Shown here piece after piece: positions 1-5,575 of a stretch of DNA of 8,113 bases (position 1 is its first letter; every line of letters starts with the position of its first letter). Position numbers and translations under genes: made by a program. Source of the DNA: Chloroflexota bacterium (GTDB lineage Bacteria; Chloroflexota; Dehalococcoidia; Lucifugimonadales; VGZR01); assembly GCA_027625225.1 (NCBI GenBank), contig JAQBWG010000076.1, forward strand, positions 1 to 8,113, written 5' to 3'. The notes beneath the pieces were generated by a model. The model was given only the letters and a program-made list of their open reading frames with translations. It searched no databases and was not told the origin of the DNA.

Positions 1-998
1 TTACGTTGTAGTGATTCTATCGCGTTCATAATAAACTCTCGAACCGTCTCTTGTGTCTCGGTTTGAAGAGCTTCTTCCAAGCTGTTTATGGCCGACGGGT
101 CTCCGATTTGAGACAGACCCAACGCCGCGCGCATGCGCACCGTCGCCGCAGGGTCCTCCTTTAATGTTCGCACAAGGTCGGCAATAAAGCTCGAATCGCC
201 AATGCTGCCCAGCGTGAGCGCGGCCTGCGCGCGAACATCTGCCGCCGACTCGTTCGCGACATCGAGAAGTGGCCGCAACGCCTCCGCCACTTCCGCATTA
301 CCGACCTCCTTCAGGCTGAACACCGCCTCCCAGCGGCGGTAGTTATCCGTGTCGTTCAGCGCAAGCATCAGTTGAGGCCGTGCTTCGACTCGACCGAAGA
401 AAGCCAGCGCGATGGCCGCGTTGTGCACGAAGATGGGGTCGGAGTCGTCCAAAGCCAGGACGAACGCGACGGACGCCTCCTCTGCCTTCCGGTCTATCGC
501 CGAGAGCGCCCACAACGACCGCCACCGCGGGTGCGGGTTATCGTCATACAGCGCACGGTCTGTGAGCGCCGGAATACCTCGTGCGTCGCCCCTGATTCCC
601 AACTCGTTTACCGCGTCCCAGCGCGTCTTCCAATCAAGGCTTCTGGTGGCCGCAATCAACTCCTCCATCGTCGAGTCGGAATTGGCCACCGTGGGTATCG
701 CGATAGTGGACACTGGTGTCGGTGACGGCTCCGGAGTGGGCGTAGGACTCGGTACGGGAGTAGGCGAAGGTACAAGTGTCGCAGTCGGCACGGGGGTGTT
801 GGTTGGCTCGGATGTTGCAGTGGGCACCGGCGTGGACGTGAGTGTAGCGGCGTTCGCCGGTTCGGGTGTAGCTGATGGCTGAGCGGCCACGGTGGGCGTC
901 GCGGCGGGAGTAGTGCAGGCTGCGACCAGCGCGGCAAAAATCACCATCGTTCCCAGAACGGAACGAAGATGCCGCGCTTGCCCTCGTTTCGTTATCAT
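1..998 (-). CDS. HEAT-repeat lipoprotein with Pro/Thr-rich linker, truncated by the left window edge
   Basis: This reading frame is open from an ATG at 998 to the left edge, giving 332 residues with no stop seen. The N-terminus is a bacterial lipoprotein signal: basic residues, a hydrophobic stretch (about 14-27) and a lipobox LVAAC with Cys28 as the predicted lipidated residue, so the protein should be anchored on the outer face of a membrane. Residues about 30-105 form a low-complexity linker rich in Thr, Pro, Ser and Val with repeated TPVP and SPTP units. From about 111 onward there are roughly 30-residue helical repeats of HEAT/PBS-lyase type, with recurring W-(D/E)-A-V-x-x-L and A-x-x-L-G-x-I-G-D signatures, for example ALGLSQIGDPSAI near the end. 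HEAT arrays usually act as protein-binding scaffolds, and no catalytic residues are visible. The start is uncertain: no convincing Shine-Dalgarno is present, and an in-frame GTG lies at 1007. It shares the strand of the two esterase-like genes upstream, 91 bp away, so co-transcription is possible. The binding partner is unknown. Confidence 0.85.
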   Translation of the reverse strand, partial: MITKRGQARHLRSVLGTMVIFAALVAACTTPAATPTVAAQPSATPEPANAATLTSTPVPTATSEPTNTPVPTATLVPSPTPVPSPTPTPEPSPTPVSTIAIPTVANSDSTMEELIAATRSLDWKTRWDAVNELGIRGDARGIPALTDRALYDDNPHPRWRSLWALSAIDRKAEEASVAFVLALDDSDPIFVHNAAIALAFFGRVEARPQLMLALNDTDNYRRWEAVFSLKEVGNAEVAEALRPLLDVANESAADVRAQAALTLGSIGDSSFIADLVRTLKEDPAATVRMRAALGLSQIGDPSAINSLEEALQTETQETVREFIMNAIESLQR

Positions 999-1045
999 CG
1001 TGCTCACGCCATTCGTCAGTGTGCTGAGATTCTACCATTTCCTAC

Positions 1046-1085
1046 TTCGTGAACACGAAAACCCGACGTCGGGTAGCGTAACGCT
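1046..1085. repeat. Three abutting palindromes between the lipoprotein and esterase-like genes
   Basis: Three inverted repeats sit almost end to end: TTCGTGAACACGAA (1046-1059), the perfect palindrome ACCCGACGTCGGGT (1061-1074), and AGCGTAACGCT (1075-1085). Read on the minus strand, the middle one is followed by TTTT, so it could be a weak intrinsic terminator after the esterase-like gene that stops at 1090. The dyads could also be operator sites for the lipoprotein gene starting at 998. The symmetry is directly visible. The function is inference. Confidence 0.4.
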
Positions 1086-1089
1086 TCCG

Positions 1090-2016
1090 TTATATCGGGG
1101 GTGTTTGCCAGGCTCTGGGCAGAATCGGTTCGCCGACGCCGCTGGCCTGCGCGATCCAGTTTTCGATATGCACACCGTCCTTGTAATCGGAGTTTTCGGC
1201 GGCGAACACTTCGACCTTGCCCGGCATGGCCTCCGCCAGTTCACCGAGCCGTTCGGGGCCGAACAAGGAGCCGGTGGGGCCGGCGTGGAGCAGGGTAGGG
1301 GCTTGGACGTTCGGCGCGAAGTTCCGCAGGTCGAAGAAGGACAGTGTGTTGGCTATTTTTTCCGTTTTTCCGGGATGGGCGCGGAGATAATCGTTGATTT
1401 CTTCGAGAGGGTAGGAGAGGGTTTTGGGGGCCAGTTCCATGGTGCGGTAGAACAGCTGGGGCTGTACGACCAGGCCTTTGACTGTGGGTGAAAATGATGT
1501 CGTGATAAGGGCGGCATCGTTGCCGTGGACTATGACCTTTGAGGTGTCTACAGACGGGTGCACGAGGAGGTAACGTAGTCCTAAATAGCAATCTCCGATG
1601 ATGCCCCGGTACACGAATGTGTCGGGGCTTTCGATGCCGGTTGTGAGAAGGTCGGGGAAGTCGGCGGCGAAGGGCACATCGGCTTTGCGTTGGCCGCGCG
1701 AGGCGAGAGAGAAGGTGACGTATTTCTCGCGCATGCGGTTCGTCCATCCGGTCAGTATGGGTTGGACGACGCTGCCGTAGAGCGAGGGGTAGTAGCGCGC
1801 GGGGAAGGGGCCGTTGCCATTGGGGATGCTGAGGTATCCGAATATCTTGTATCCGTCCAAGCTGGTAAGGGTGACGCCGTACATGGTGGCGTAGCCGGTG
1901 TCGCGGATCTCCATATGCTCTACTTCGGCGGTCAGATCGAGGGCGTCAACCGAGGCAACGAGGCCTTGCCAGTATTCGGTGGATGCTTGAGGGCGATAGG
2001 ACGGGTTTGCGGTCAT
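1090..2016 (-). CDS. AXE1-like alpha/beta hydrolase paralogue lacking the catalytic triad
   Basis: This 308-residue protein resembles the acetyl xylan esterase / cephalosporin C deacetylase (AXE1) family and the esterase encoded directly upstream. Shared blocks include SPDTFVYRGIIGD (compare DRDTYGYRGFYVD), YPLEEINDYLRAHPGK (compare YPYQEITDYLRLHPGH) and TLSFFDLRNFAPNV. By hand alignment all three triad residues are missing. The nucleophile elbow GSSQGG becomes GNDAAL with Asp167 at the serine position, the acid Asp becomes Gly249, and the His position falls on Tyr278. The elbow helix is also about five residues shorter. It is therefore probably not a serine esterase. It may be a structural or binding partner of its sister, or a decaying copy. 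The full-length open frame and conserved fold blocks argue against simple decay. The ATG at 2016 overlaps the TGA of the upstream gene as ATGA, which supports this start and suggests translational coupling. The frame stays open upstream to 2358, but that part is a shadow of the sister gene. Confidence 0.8.
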   Translation of the reverse strand: MTANPSYRPQASTEYWQGLVASVDALDLTAEVEHMEIRDTGYATMYGVTLTSLDGYKIFGYLSIPNGNGPFPARYYPSLYGSVVQPILTGWTNRMREKYVTFSLASRGQRKADVPFAADFPDLLTTGIESPDTFVYRGIIGDCYLGLRYLLVHPSVDTSKVIVHGNDAALITTSFSPTVKGLVVQPQLFYRTMELAPKTLSYPLEEINDYLRAHPGKTEKIANTLSFFDLRNFAPNVQAPTLLHAGPTGSLFGPERLGELAEAMPGKVEVFAAENSDYKDGVHIENWIAQASGVGEPILPRAWQTPPI

Positions 2017-2933
2017 GTTTTTGGCATCCCGAATTTGTCCATGAGGAAGCGGTCGATGAGCGGGTTGTGGACGTGACGGGCTCCGTCGTGGGACTGGCCG
2101 TCGTAGGTGTAGAGCTTTTTGTCTTCGCTTCCGAGGGCTTCGAAAACGGAGAAGCCGGTCTCGGGCGGGCAGATGGAGTCCTGCAGCCCGATGTTCACGA
2201 TGATGGGGCAGCGGACCTGGGGAGCGAAATTGATGACGTCGTAGTAGGACAGCGTTTCCTCGACGAGCCGGCGGTGGCCGGGGTGCAGCCGCAGGTAGTC
2301 GGTGATTTCCTGGTAGGGGTAGGAGTCGGTGAGGGTGCTGGCCCGAACCATGTCGCAAAGGTAGGGCACGGCGGCGGTCGCCGCGGCCACCTGCGGGCGC
2401 ATGGCGGCGGTCATGATGGCGAGGCCGCCGCCCTGGCTGCTTCCGGTTACGGCGATGCGGGAGGAGTCCACTTCGTCACGCGATTCGAGGAAGTCCACGG
2501 CGCGCAGCACGTCCACGTAAAAGCCGCGATAGCCGTAGGTGTCGCGGTCGGTGATGTTGTGGGCGAGCAGGCCGGGGTAGCCGGGGTTGAACTGTGAGCG
2601 GCTGCGCACCTTTCCTCTGGGCGCGACGCTGAAGGCGGCGAATCCCAACCTGCTCCAGTTCTTCGGCAGGATGGGGTCGCTCTGGTAGCCGGGGATGTGC
2701 AGGACGGCGGGAAGCGGCCTGGTTCGTTTTTTGGGCAGGCAGTACCAGCCGTGGATGCGGATGCTGTCGATGCTTTCGTAGTTGACGCGGTAGACATCCA
2801 CGTCTTCAGCGGAGCGCAGGTCGTCGCGCACCACCGTGTCGTCCAGTGGAATGGCAGCCTCGACTGCGGAAATGTTCTCCCAGAAGTTCTCGAAGTCTGC
2901 CGGTTTGCGTACGTGAATATCGGTTGTACTCAT
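2013..2933 (-). CDS. Acetyl xylan esterase (AXE1)-family alpha/beta hydrolase
   Basis: This 306-residue protein has the features of the AXE1 / cephalosporin C deacetylase family, which removes acetyl groups from xylan, xylo-oligosaccharides or other acetylated small molecules. A conserved N-terminal segment DFENFWEN (13-20) is followed by an alpha/beta hydrolase core with an oxyanion-side HIPGY (79-83) and the family-typical APRG (104-107) and DTYGYRGFY region (131-139). The triad appears complete: Ser166 in the elbow GSSQGGG, Asp252 in GLQDSICPP, and His282 in GQSHDG. No signal peptide is evident, so it is probably cytoplasmic. The ATG at 2933 is chosen because homology begins just after it. 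A TTG at 2993 would add 20 residues of hydrophobic, non-family sequence (TTSLFVIGCLAVG) that could look like a signal, so that start cannot be fully excluded. The gene is first in a minus-strand pair with the triad-less paralogue and is divergent from the phosphotriesterase-family gene. The natural substrate is unknown. Confidence 0.88.
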   Translation of the reverse strand: MSTTDIHVRKPADFENFWENISAVEAAIPLDDTVVRDDLRSAEDVDVYRVNYESIDSIRIHGWYCLPKKRTRPLPAVLHIPGYQSDPILPKNWSRLGFAAFSVAPRGKVRSRSQFNPGYPGLLAHNITDRDTYGYRGFYVDVLRAVDFLESRDEVDSSRIAVTGSSQGGGLAIMTAAMRPQVAAATAAVPYLCDMVRASTLTDSYPYQEITDYLRLHPGHRRLVEETLSYYDVINFAPQVRCPIIVNIGLQDSICPPETGFSVFEALGSEDKKLYTYDGQSHDGARHVHNPLIDRFLMDKFGMPKT

Positions 2934-2998
2934 GGTGTTTACGGCTACATCTCCAACGGCCAAACAGCCTATCACGAACAGGGACGTAGTCAATCCGC

Positions 2999-3004
2999 AT
3001 AATA
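2999..3004 (-). promoter_or_regulatory. Possible -10 element for the esterase pair
   Basis: On the minus strand the bases read TATTAT, close to a bacterial -10 hexamer, 66 bases before the ATG at 2933. No good -35 hexamer lies at the expected distance, so this is only a candidate. If it is used, transcription would begin near 2991, which would put the alternative TTG start at the extreme 5' end and favour the ATG at 2933. Confidence 0.2.
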
Positions 3005-3015
3005 GGGGATTTGAG

Positions 3016-3024
3016 TGCTATACT
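3016..3024 (+). promoter_or_regulatory. Extended -10 promoter candidate for the phosphotriesterase-family gene
   Basis: The bases read TGCTATACT, matching the extended -10 pattern TGnTATAAT with one mismatch. No clear -35 is present 17 bases upstream, which is common for extended -10 promoters. Transcription would start near 3031 and give a leader of about 25 bases containing the ribosome-binding sequence AGGTG at 3042-3046. Confidence 0.4.
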
Positions 3025-3055
3025 TCCGCCCATCTTTTTGTAGGTGAAGAACAGA

Positions 3056-4117
3056 ATGACTATCAAAGGTATGTCGGGAAAGATTCAGACGGTGCTCGGG
3101 CCCATCGAGCCGGATGAGCTGGGCATCACGCTTACGCACGAGCATTTGCTTATAGACCTGCGCTGTTATTTCGAAATGCCTGATGAAGCGAGCAAGCGCT
3201 CATATGTAGACCGGCCTATAACGATGGACATGCTGGGGAAGATTTGGCAGCTGGCGTTCGTGAACAAAGACCAGCAGATATTGCTCGACGAGAAGGCGGC
3301 GCTGGAAGAAATACTGAAGTACAAGTACGCGGGCGGGCAGTCCATCGTGGACACCACGAGCATCGGCATCGGGCGCGACCCGCTGGCGCTGGCCCGCATC
3401 TCGCGGGCGACGGGACTGAACATCGTGATGGGCGGCAGCCACTACGTGCCGGTGGCGCATCCCGCCGACATGAGTTCGCGCTCGGAGGACGACATCGCGC
3501 GGCAAATCATCGGCGACGTGACGGTGGGGGTAGGGGACACCCGCATCAAGACGGGCGTCATCGGGGAAATCGGCAATTTCTATCCGCTATCGGAGAACGA
3601 GCGCAAGATTCTGCGGGCGTCGGCGTACGCACATAAAGAGACGGGCGCGCCGATTCTGGTGCACCCGGGCGTGCACCCCGACGCGGTGCTGGAAATCATG
3701 GCCATACTGGCCGATTCGGGCGCGAAGCCGGACAAGGTCATCATGGGGCATCTGGACAACATCCGGCCGTTGTCGGCCATCAAGGAACTCGGCACGACGG
3801 GGTGCTTCCTGGAGTACGACCGGTTCGGCTCGGAAGACTCGTCGTTCGAGTACCACGTTGGTGAAGTGACGACCTACGCGGTGAGCGATGTGCAGCGGAT
3901 GGAAGGGCTGGAGTATCTCATCAACGAGGGCTTCGGCGATAAAATCGTCATCGCCCACGACGTGTGCACGAAGGCCGACACTACGGCGTACGGCGGGAAG
4001 GGCTACGCGCACATCCTGGAGAACATCGTGCCGAGGATGCGCAAGCGTGGCTTCACCGAGGAGCAGATAGACGCGATTCTGGTGAAGAACCCGGCGAGGG
4101 CGCTCACGTTCGTATAG
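3056..4117 (+). CDS. Phosphotriesterase-family metal-dependent hydrolase
   Basis: This 353-residue protein belongs to the phosphotriesterase (PTE/PHP, amidohydrolase superfamily) family, TIM-barrel enzymes with a two-metal centre that cleave phosphotriesters, lactones or related esters. The full metal-ligand set is visible: His28 and His30 in THEHLL, the bridging residue Glu171 in GEIG, His203 in LVHPG, His232 in MGHLD, and Asp302 in IAHD. A bridging Glu instead of carboxylated Lys places it nearer the PHP-type homologues than the classic organophosphate-degrading enzymes. The C-terminal block YAHILENIVPRMRKRG and the NPARALTF ending are typical. Length is normal and no signal peptide is seen. 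The ATG at 3056 has AGGTG nine bases upstream. A GTG at 3044 would add four residues, and ATG 3071 lacks a properly spaced site. The gene is divergent from the esterase pair across 122 bp. An ester- or lactone-hydrolysing role fits that context, but the substrate cannot be read from sequence. Confidence 0.92.
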   Translation: MTIKGMSGKIQTVLGPIEPDELGITLTHEHLLIDLRCYFEMPDEASKRSYVDRPITMDMLGKIWQLAFVNKDQQILLDEKAALEEILKYKYAGGQSIVDTTSIGIGRDPLALARISRATGLNIVMGGSHYVPVAHPADMSSRSEDDIARQIIGDVTVGVGDTRIKTGVIGEIGNFYPLSENERKILRASAYAHKETGAPILVHPGVHPDAVLEIMAILADSGAKPDKVIMGHLDNIRPLSAIKELGTTGCFLEYDRFGSEDSSFEYHVGEVTTYAVSDVQRMEGLEYLINEGFGDKIVIAHDVCTKADTTAYGGKGYAHILENIVPRMRKRGFTEEQIDAILVKNPARALTFV

Positions 4118-4130
4118 GTTCGTCGCTAGT

Positions 4131-5009
4131 TTAGATTGCGGGTGCGGTGGCCATCTCCGGTGCAAAGTGCAAGGGGTCTCTCAAGTTCTGCAGCTCGCGG
4201 TAGTAGTAAAGCGGGGTGGGTCGTTTTGTCCCAAATTTCAACCTTCTTAAGAATGCGATTTCATCTTTAGTTACATTGCCCTTGAATTGGGGATCCTGTA
4301 GAAATTCAGAAAACCCCGGCTCTTCATCCAAAGACGATTCGGGGACCGATTCAACGAACTCAAATCTCCGAACTTGCTGTGTTGCCACATTTGGATTCAG
4401 AACCACCACCATGCTAAACGTGTCAAAGTTTATGTCCCAAGATTCGATTAGCGGCTCCCAAAACAACGCAAGATTTTTAGCGGATAACTGAAAGACGTCA
4501 GCATTCAAAAACTTCTCGATGACTCTCCTCATTTTTTCATGGTTCAGGTTACTCAGCCGTGCCGTATCGTCAAGCCATCCATCACGTTCCATGCCCCGTC
4601 TAGCCTCTTTCTTAGCCACTTCCAGTAATCTGTTCGTAATAAGCCATTCGAATTCGCCCAATGCTTGCAATTCAAATATAGCCCGCACTCGCTTCCGTAT
4701 TTTCAGAGCACACTTTCGAAGTACCAACGTCCGTGTTCCCATGAGTGAAGGTGTGGGCGGTTCGACCAATCTAGCTTTCAACTCTTCGACACGCTGGAGT
4801 GCCGCCAGCTTTGAAAGCTCGCCTTTCGGCAACTCCAAAAACGACTCCATTCTTTCGTACATCTGCGTGCGGTCAGGAGTGGGGGGCAACTTTTTTCTGT
4901 TCAATAGCTGCGAGATATAGGACTCTGTCACTTGAGCGGACAACGCCAATTCTCGCTGCCCAAGACCCAACTCCATCAGCCTACGTCGTACCAGAGTGGC
5001 GACATCCAT
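4131..5009 (-). CDS. XRE-family HTH regulator with a C-terminal region of unknown function
   Basis: This 292-residue protein begins with a Cro/C1-type helix-turn-helix. Residues 3-14 form helix 1, QRELAL (18-23) helix 2, SAQVT the turn, and ESYISQLLNRKK (29-40) the recognition helix, followed by PPTPD. Residues 46-80 look like a helical linker. The remainder (about 90-292) is unassigned. It contains a basic helix KCALKIRKRVRAIFELQALGE, a WEPLIESWDINFDTFSMVVV segment that resembles part of a ligand or dimerisation domain, and an acidic stretch near 225-245. Family members repress or activate promoters close to their own gene. The divergent promoter region with its palindromes supports such a role. 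The ATG at 5009 has GAGGG eight bases upstream (5018-5022). The gene is convergent with the phosphotriesterase gene (13-bp gap, no visible terminator) and divergent from the small monooxygenase-like gene. It is visibly AT-richer than its neighbours, which hints at horizontal acquisition. No toxin-antitoxin partner is seen. Confidence 0.82.
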   Translation of the reverse strand: MDVATLVRRRLMELGLGQRELALSAQVTESYISQLLNRKKLPPTPDRTQMYERMESFLELPKGELSKLAALQRVEELKARLVEPPTPSLMGTRTLVLRKCALKIRKRVRAIFELQALGEFEWLITNRLLEVAKKEARRGMERDGWLDDTARLSNLNHEKMRRVIEKFLNADVFQLSAKNLALFWEPLIESWDINFDTFSMVVVLNPNVATQQVRRFEFVESVPESSLDEEPGFSEFLQDPQFKGNVTKDEIAFLRRLKFGTKRPTPLYYYRELQNLRDPLHFAPEMATAPAI

Positions 5010-5042
5010 ATTTATAGCCCTCGCTTTGGTCGATCTAATTTA

Positions 5043-5117
5043 GTTAAGTACATCTGTCATTCAGACCATCTCACACCGTACTTGACTAGTCAAGTTAATT
5101 CAATTACCATACTTAAC
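5043..5117. promoter_or_regulatory. Palindromic operator candidate with repeated half-sites
   Basis: A perfect 16-bp palindrome ACTTGACTAGTCAAGT lies at 5080-5095. Its half-site TACTTGAC recurs as TACTTAAC at 5110-5117 and, in opposite orientation, as GTTAAGTA at 5043-5050. Four half-sites thus occur in 75 bp between the divergent XRE regulator and the monooxygenase-like gene. The palindrome covers the -35 of the candidate promoter for the plus-strand gene. By analogy with Cro/C1-type regulators, the likely ligand is the adjacent XRE protein, which would control itself and its neighbour. The binding is inferred. Confidence 0.55.
5082..5110 (+). promoter_or_regulatory. Sigma-70-type promoter candidate for the monooxygenase-like gene
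   Basis: TTGACT at 5082-5087 (5/6 to the -35 consensus) is followed after 17 bases by TACCAT at 5105-5110 (4/6 to TATAAT). Transcription would start near 5117, leaving a leader of about 90 bases with two inverted repeats. The -35 lies inside the 16-bp palindrome, so an operator-bound protein should block RNA polymerase. Confidence 0.45.
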
Positions 5118-5119
5118 CA

Positions 5120-5170
5120 AATGAGTAAATATTCTACTCATTGATCACCGGACCCAAACTTAGATTGGGT
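5120..5170 (+). repeat. Two inverted repeats in the leader of the monooxygenase-like gene
   Basis: The first has 8-bp arms AATGAGTA (5120-5127) and TACTCATT (5135-5142) around a 7-base spacer. The second has 6-bp arms ACCCAA (5152-5157) and TTGGGT (5165-5170), also around 7 bases. Neither is followed by a T-run, so they do not look like terminators. They could be further protein-binding sites or hairpins in the mRNA leader ahead of the strong ribosome-binding site. Confidence 0.4.
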
Positions 5171-5193
5171 TATTGATGATTTTCTGTATAACC

Positions 5194-5200
5194 GAGGAGG
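5194..5200 (+). promoter_or_regulatory. Strong ribosome-binding site fixing the start of the small gene
   Basis: GAGGAGG lies five bases before the ATG at 5206. It rules out the upstream in-frame ATG at 5173 as the main start, although the frame is open from there. Confidence 0.75.
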
Positions 5201-5205
5201 TTAAT

Positions 5206-5541
5206 ATGTATATTCGAGAAGTTACAGTCCAGTTAAAGCCCAACAGTCAGGCCAAGTTTACCCAAACGATTGAGAAAGAAGTCATCCCCATGCTTCGCAG
5301 GGAGAAGGGTTTCCTGGATGAGTTCACGTTCGTGTCTTCATTCGGGAACAAGGCCGTCGGAATCAGCTTCTGGGACAAGAAAGCAGACGCCGAAGCCTAT
5401 AACACCAAGACGTACCAACAGGTGTTGAAGTCCCTGTCCACGGTCATTGAAGGAATCCCACAGGTGCAGACCGGTGAGGTTTCCAACTCTACCTGGCACG
5501 AGATTACCGCTCAGACCCCGGCTATGGCTGTAAAGGCCTAA
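5206..5541 (+). CDS. Small antibiotic-biosynthesis-monooxygenase (ABM)-like protein
   Basis: This 111-residue protein looks like a single dimeric alpha+beta barrel (ferredoxin-like) domain of the ABM superfamily. An N-terminal strand (IREVTVQLK, 3-11) is followed by a helix (16-32, with IEKEVIPMLRREKG), a second strand pair (FLDEFTFVSS, and AVGISFWD at 50-57) and a helix starting KADAEAYN. The order strand-helix-strand-strand-helix-strand and the conserved Trp56 before a charged helix fit the family. ABM-fold proteins include cofactor-free monooxygenases, haem-degrading enzymes and stress or putative sensing proteins, so the fold does not give a substrate. No signal peptide or membrane segment is seen, so it is probably cytoplasmic. 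The gene stands alone: the divergent XRE gene lies upstream with a shared operator-like region, and a strong hairpin follows four bases after its stop. It is probably regulated by the neighbouring regulator. I recall similar proteins as uncharacterised in environmental bacteria. Confidence 0.75.
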   Translation: MYIREVTVQLKPNSQAKFTQTIEKEVIPMLRREKGFLDEFTFVSSFGNKAVGISFWDKKADAEAYNTKTYQQVLKSLSTVIEGIPQVQTGEVSNSTWHEITAQTPAMAVKA

Positions 5542-5544
5542 ATT

Positions 5545-5575
5545 GATAAGGGCGGAGCTAGCCTCCGCCCTTATC
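5545..5575 (+). terminator. Hairpin terminator candidate after the ABM-like gene
   Basis: GATAAGGGCGGA (5545-5556) pairs perfectly with TCCGCCCTTATC (5564-5575) around a 7-base loop, a GC-rich 12-bp stem four bases after the stop codon. The downstream T-tract is poor (TCTGCCCAATTTCTTT), so it may terminate weakly or act as a 3' mRNA-stabilising hairpin. It separates the gene from groES. Confidence 0.6.

Noticed and set aside
412..882. Plus-strand frame of 156 residues ending in a Gly/Val-rich run
   Set aside because: It is antisense to the HEAT lipoprotein. Its Gly/Val-rich tail is simply the reverse complement of the Pro/Thr-rich linker, and it has no domain of its own.
1983..2597. Plus-strand frame of 204 residues across the esterase genes
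   Set aside because: It is a mirror of the GC-biased esterase codons, rich in Val, Gly and His-type low-complexity sequence with no recognisable motif.
3587..4165. Minus-strand frame of 192 residues opposite the phosphotriesterase-family gene
   Set aside because: It is an Arg/His-rich shadow frame with no family features, while the plus strand encodes an enzyme with complete metal ligands.
4131..5541. Toxin-antitoxin module formed by the XRE gene and the small ABM-like gene
   Set aside because: The genes are divergent rather than co-directional, the small protein resembles an ABM-fold barrel and not a known toxin, and the XRE protein is much longer than typical antitoxins.
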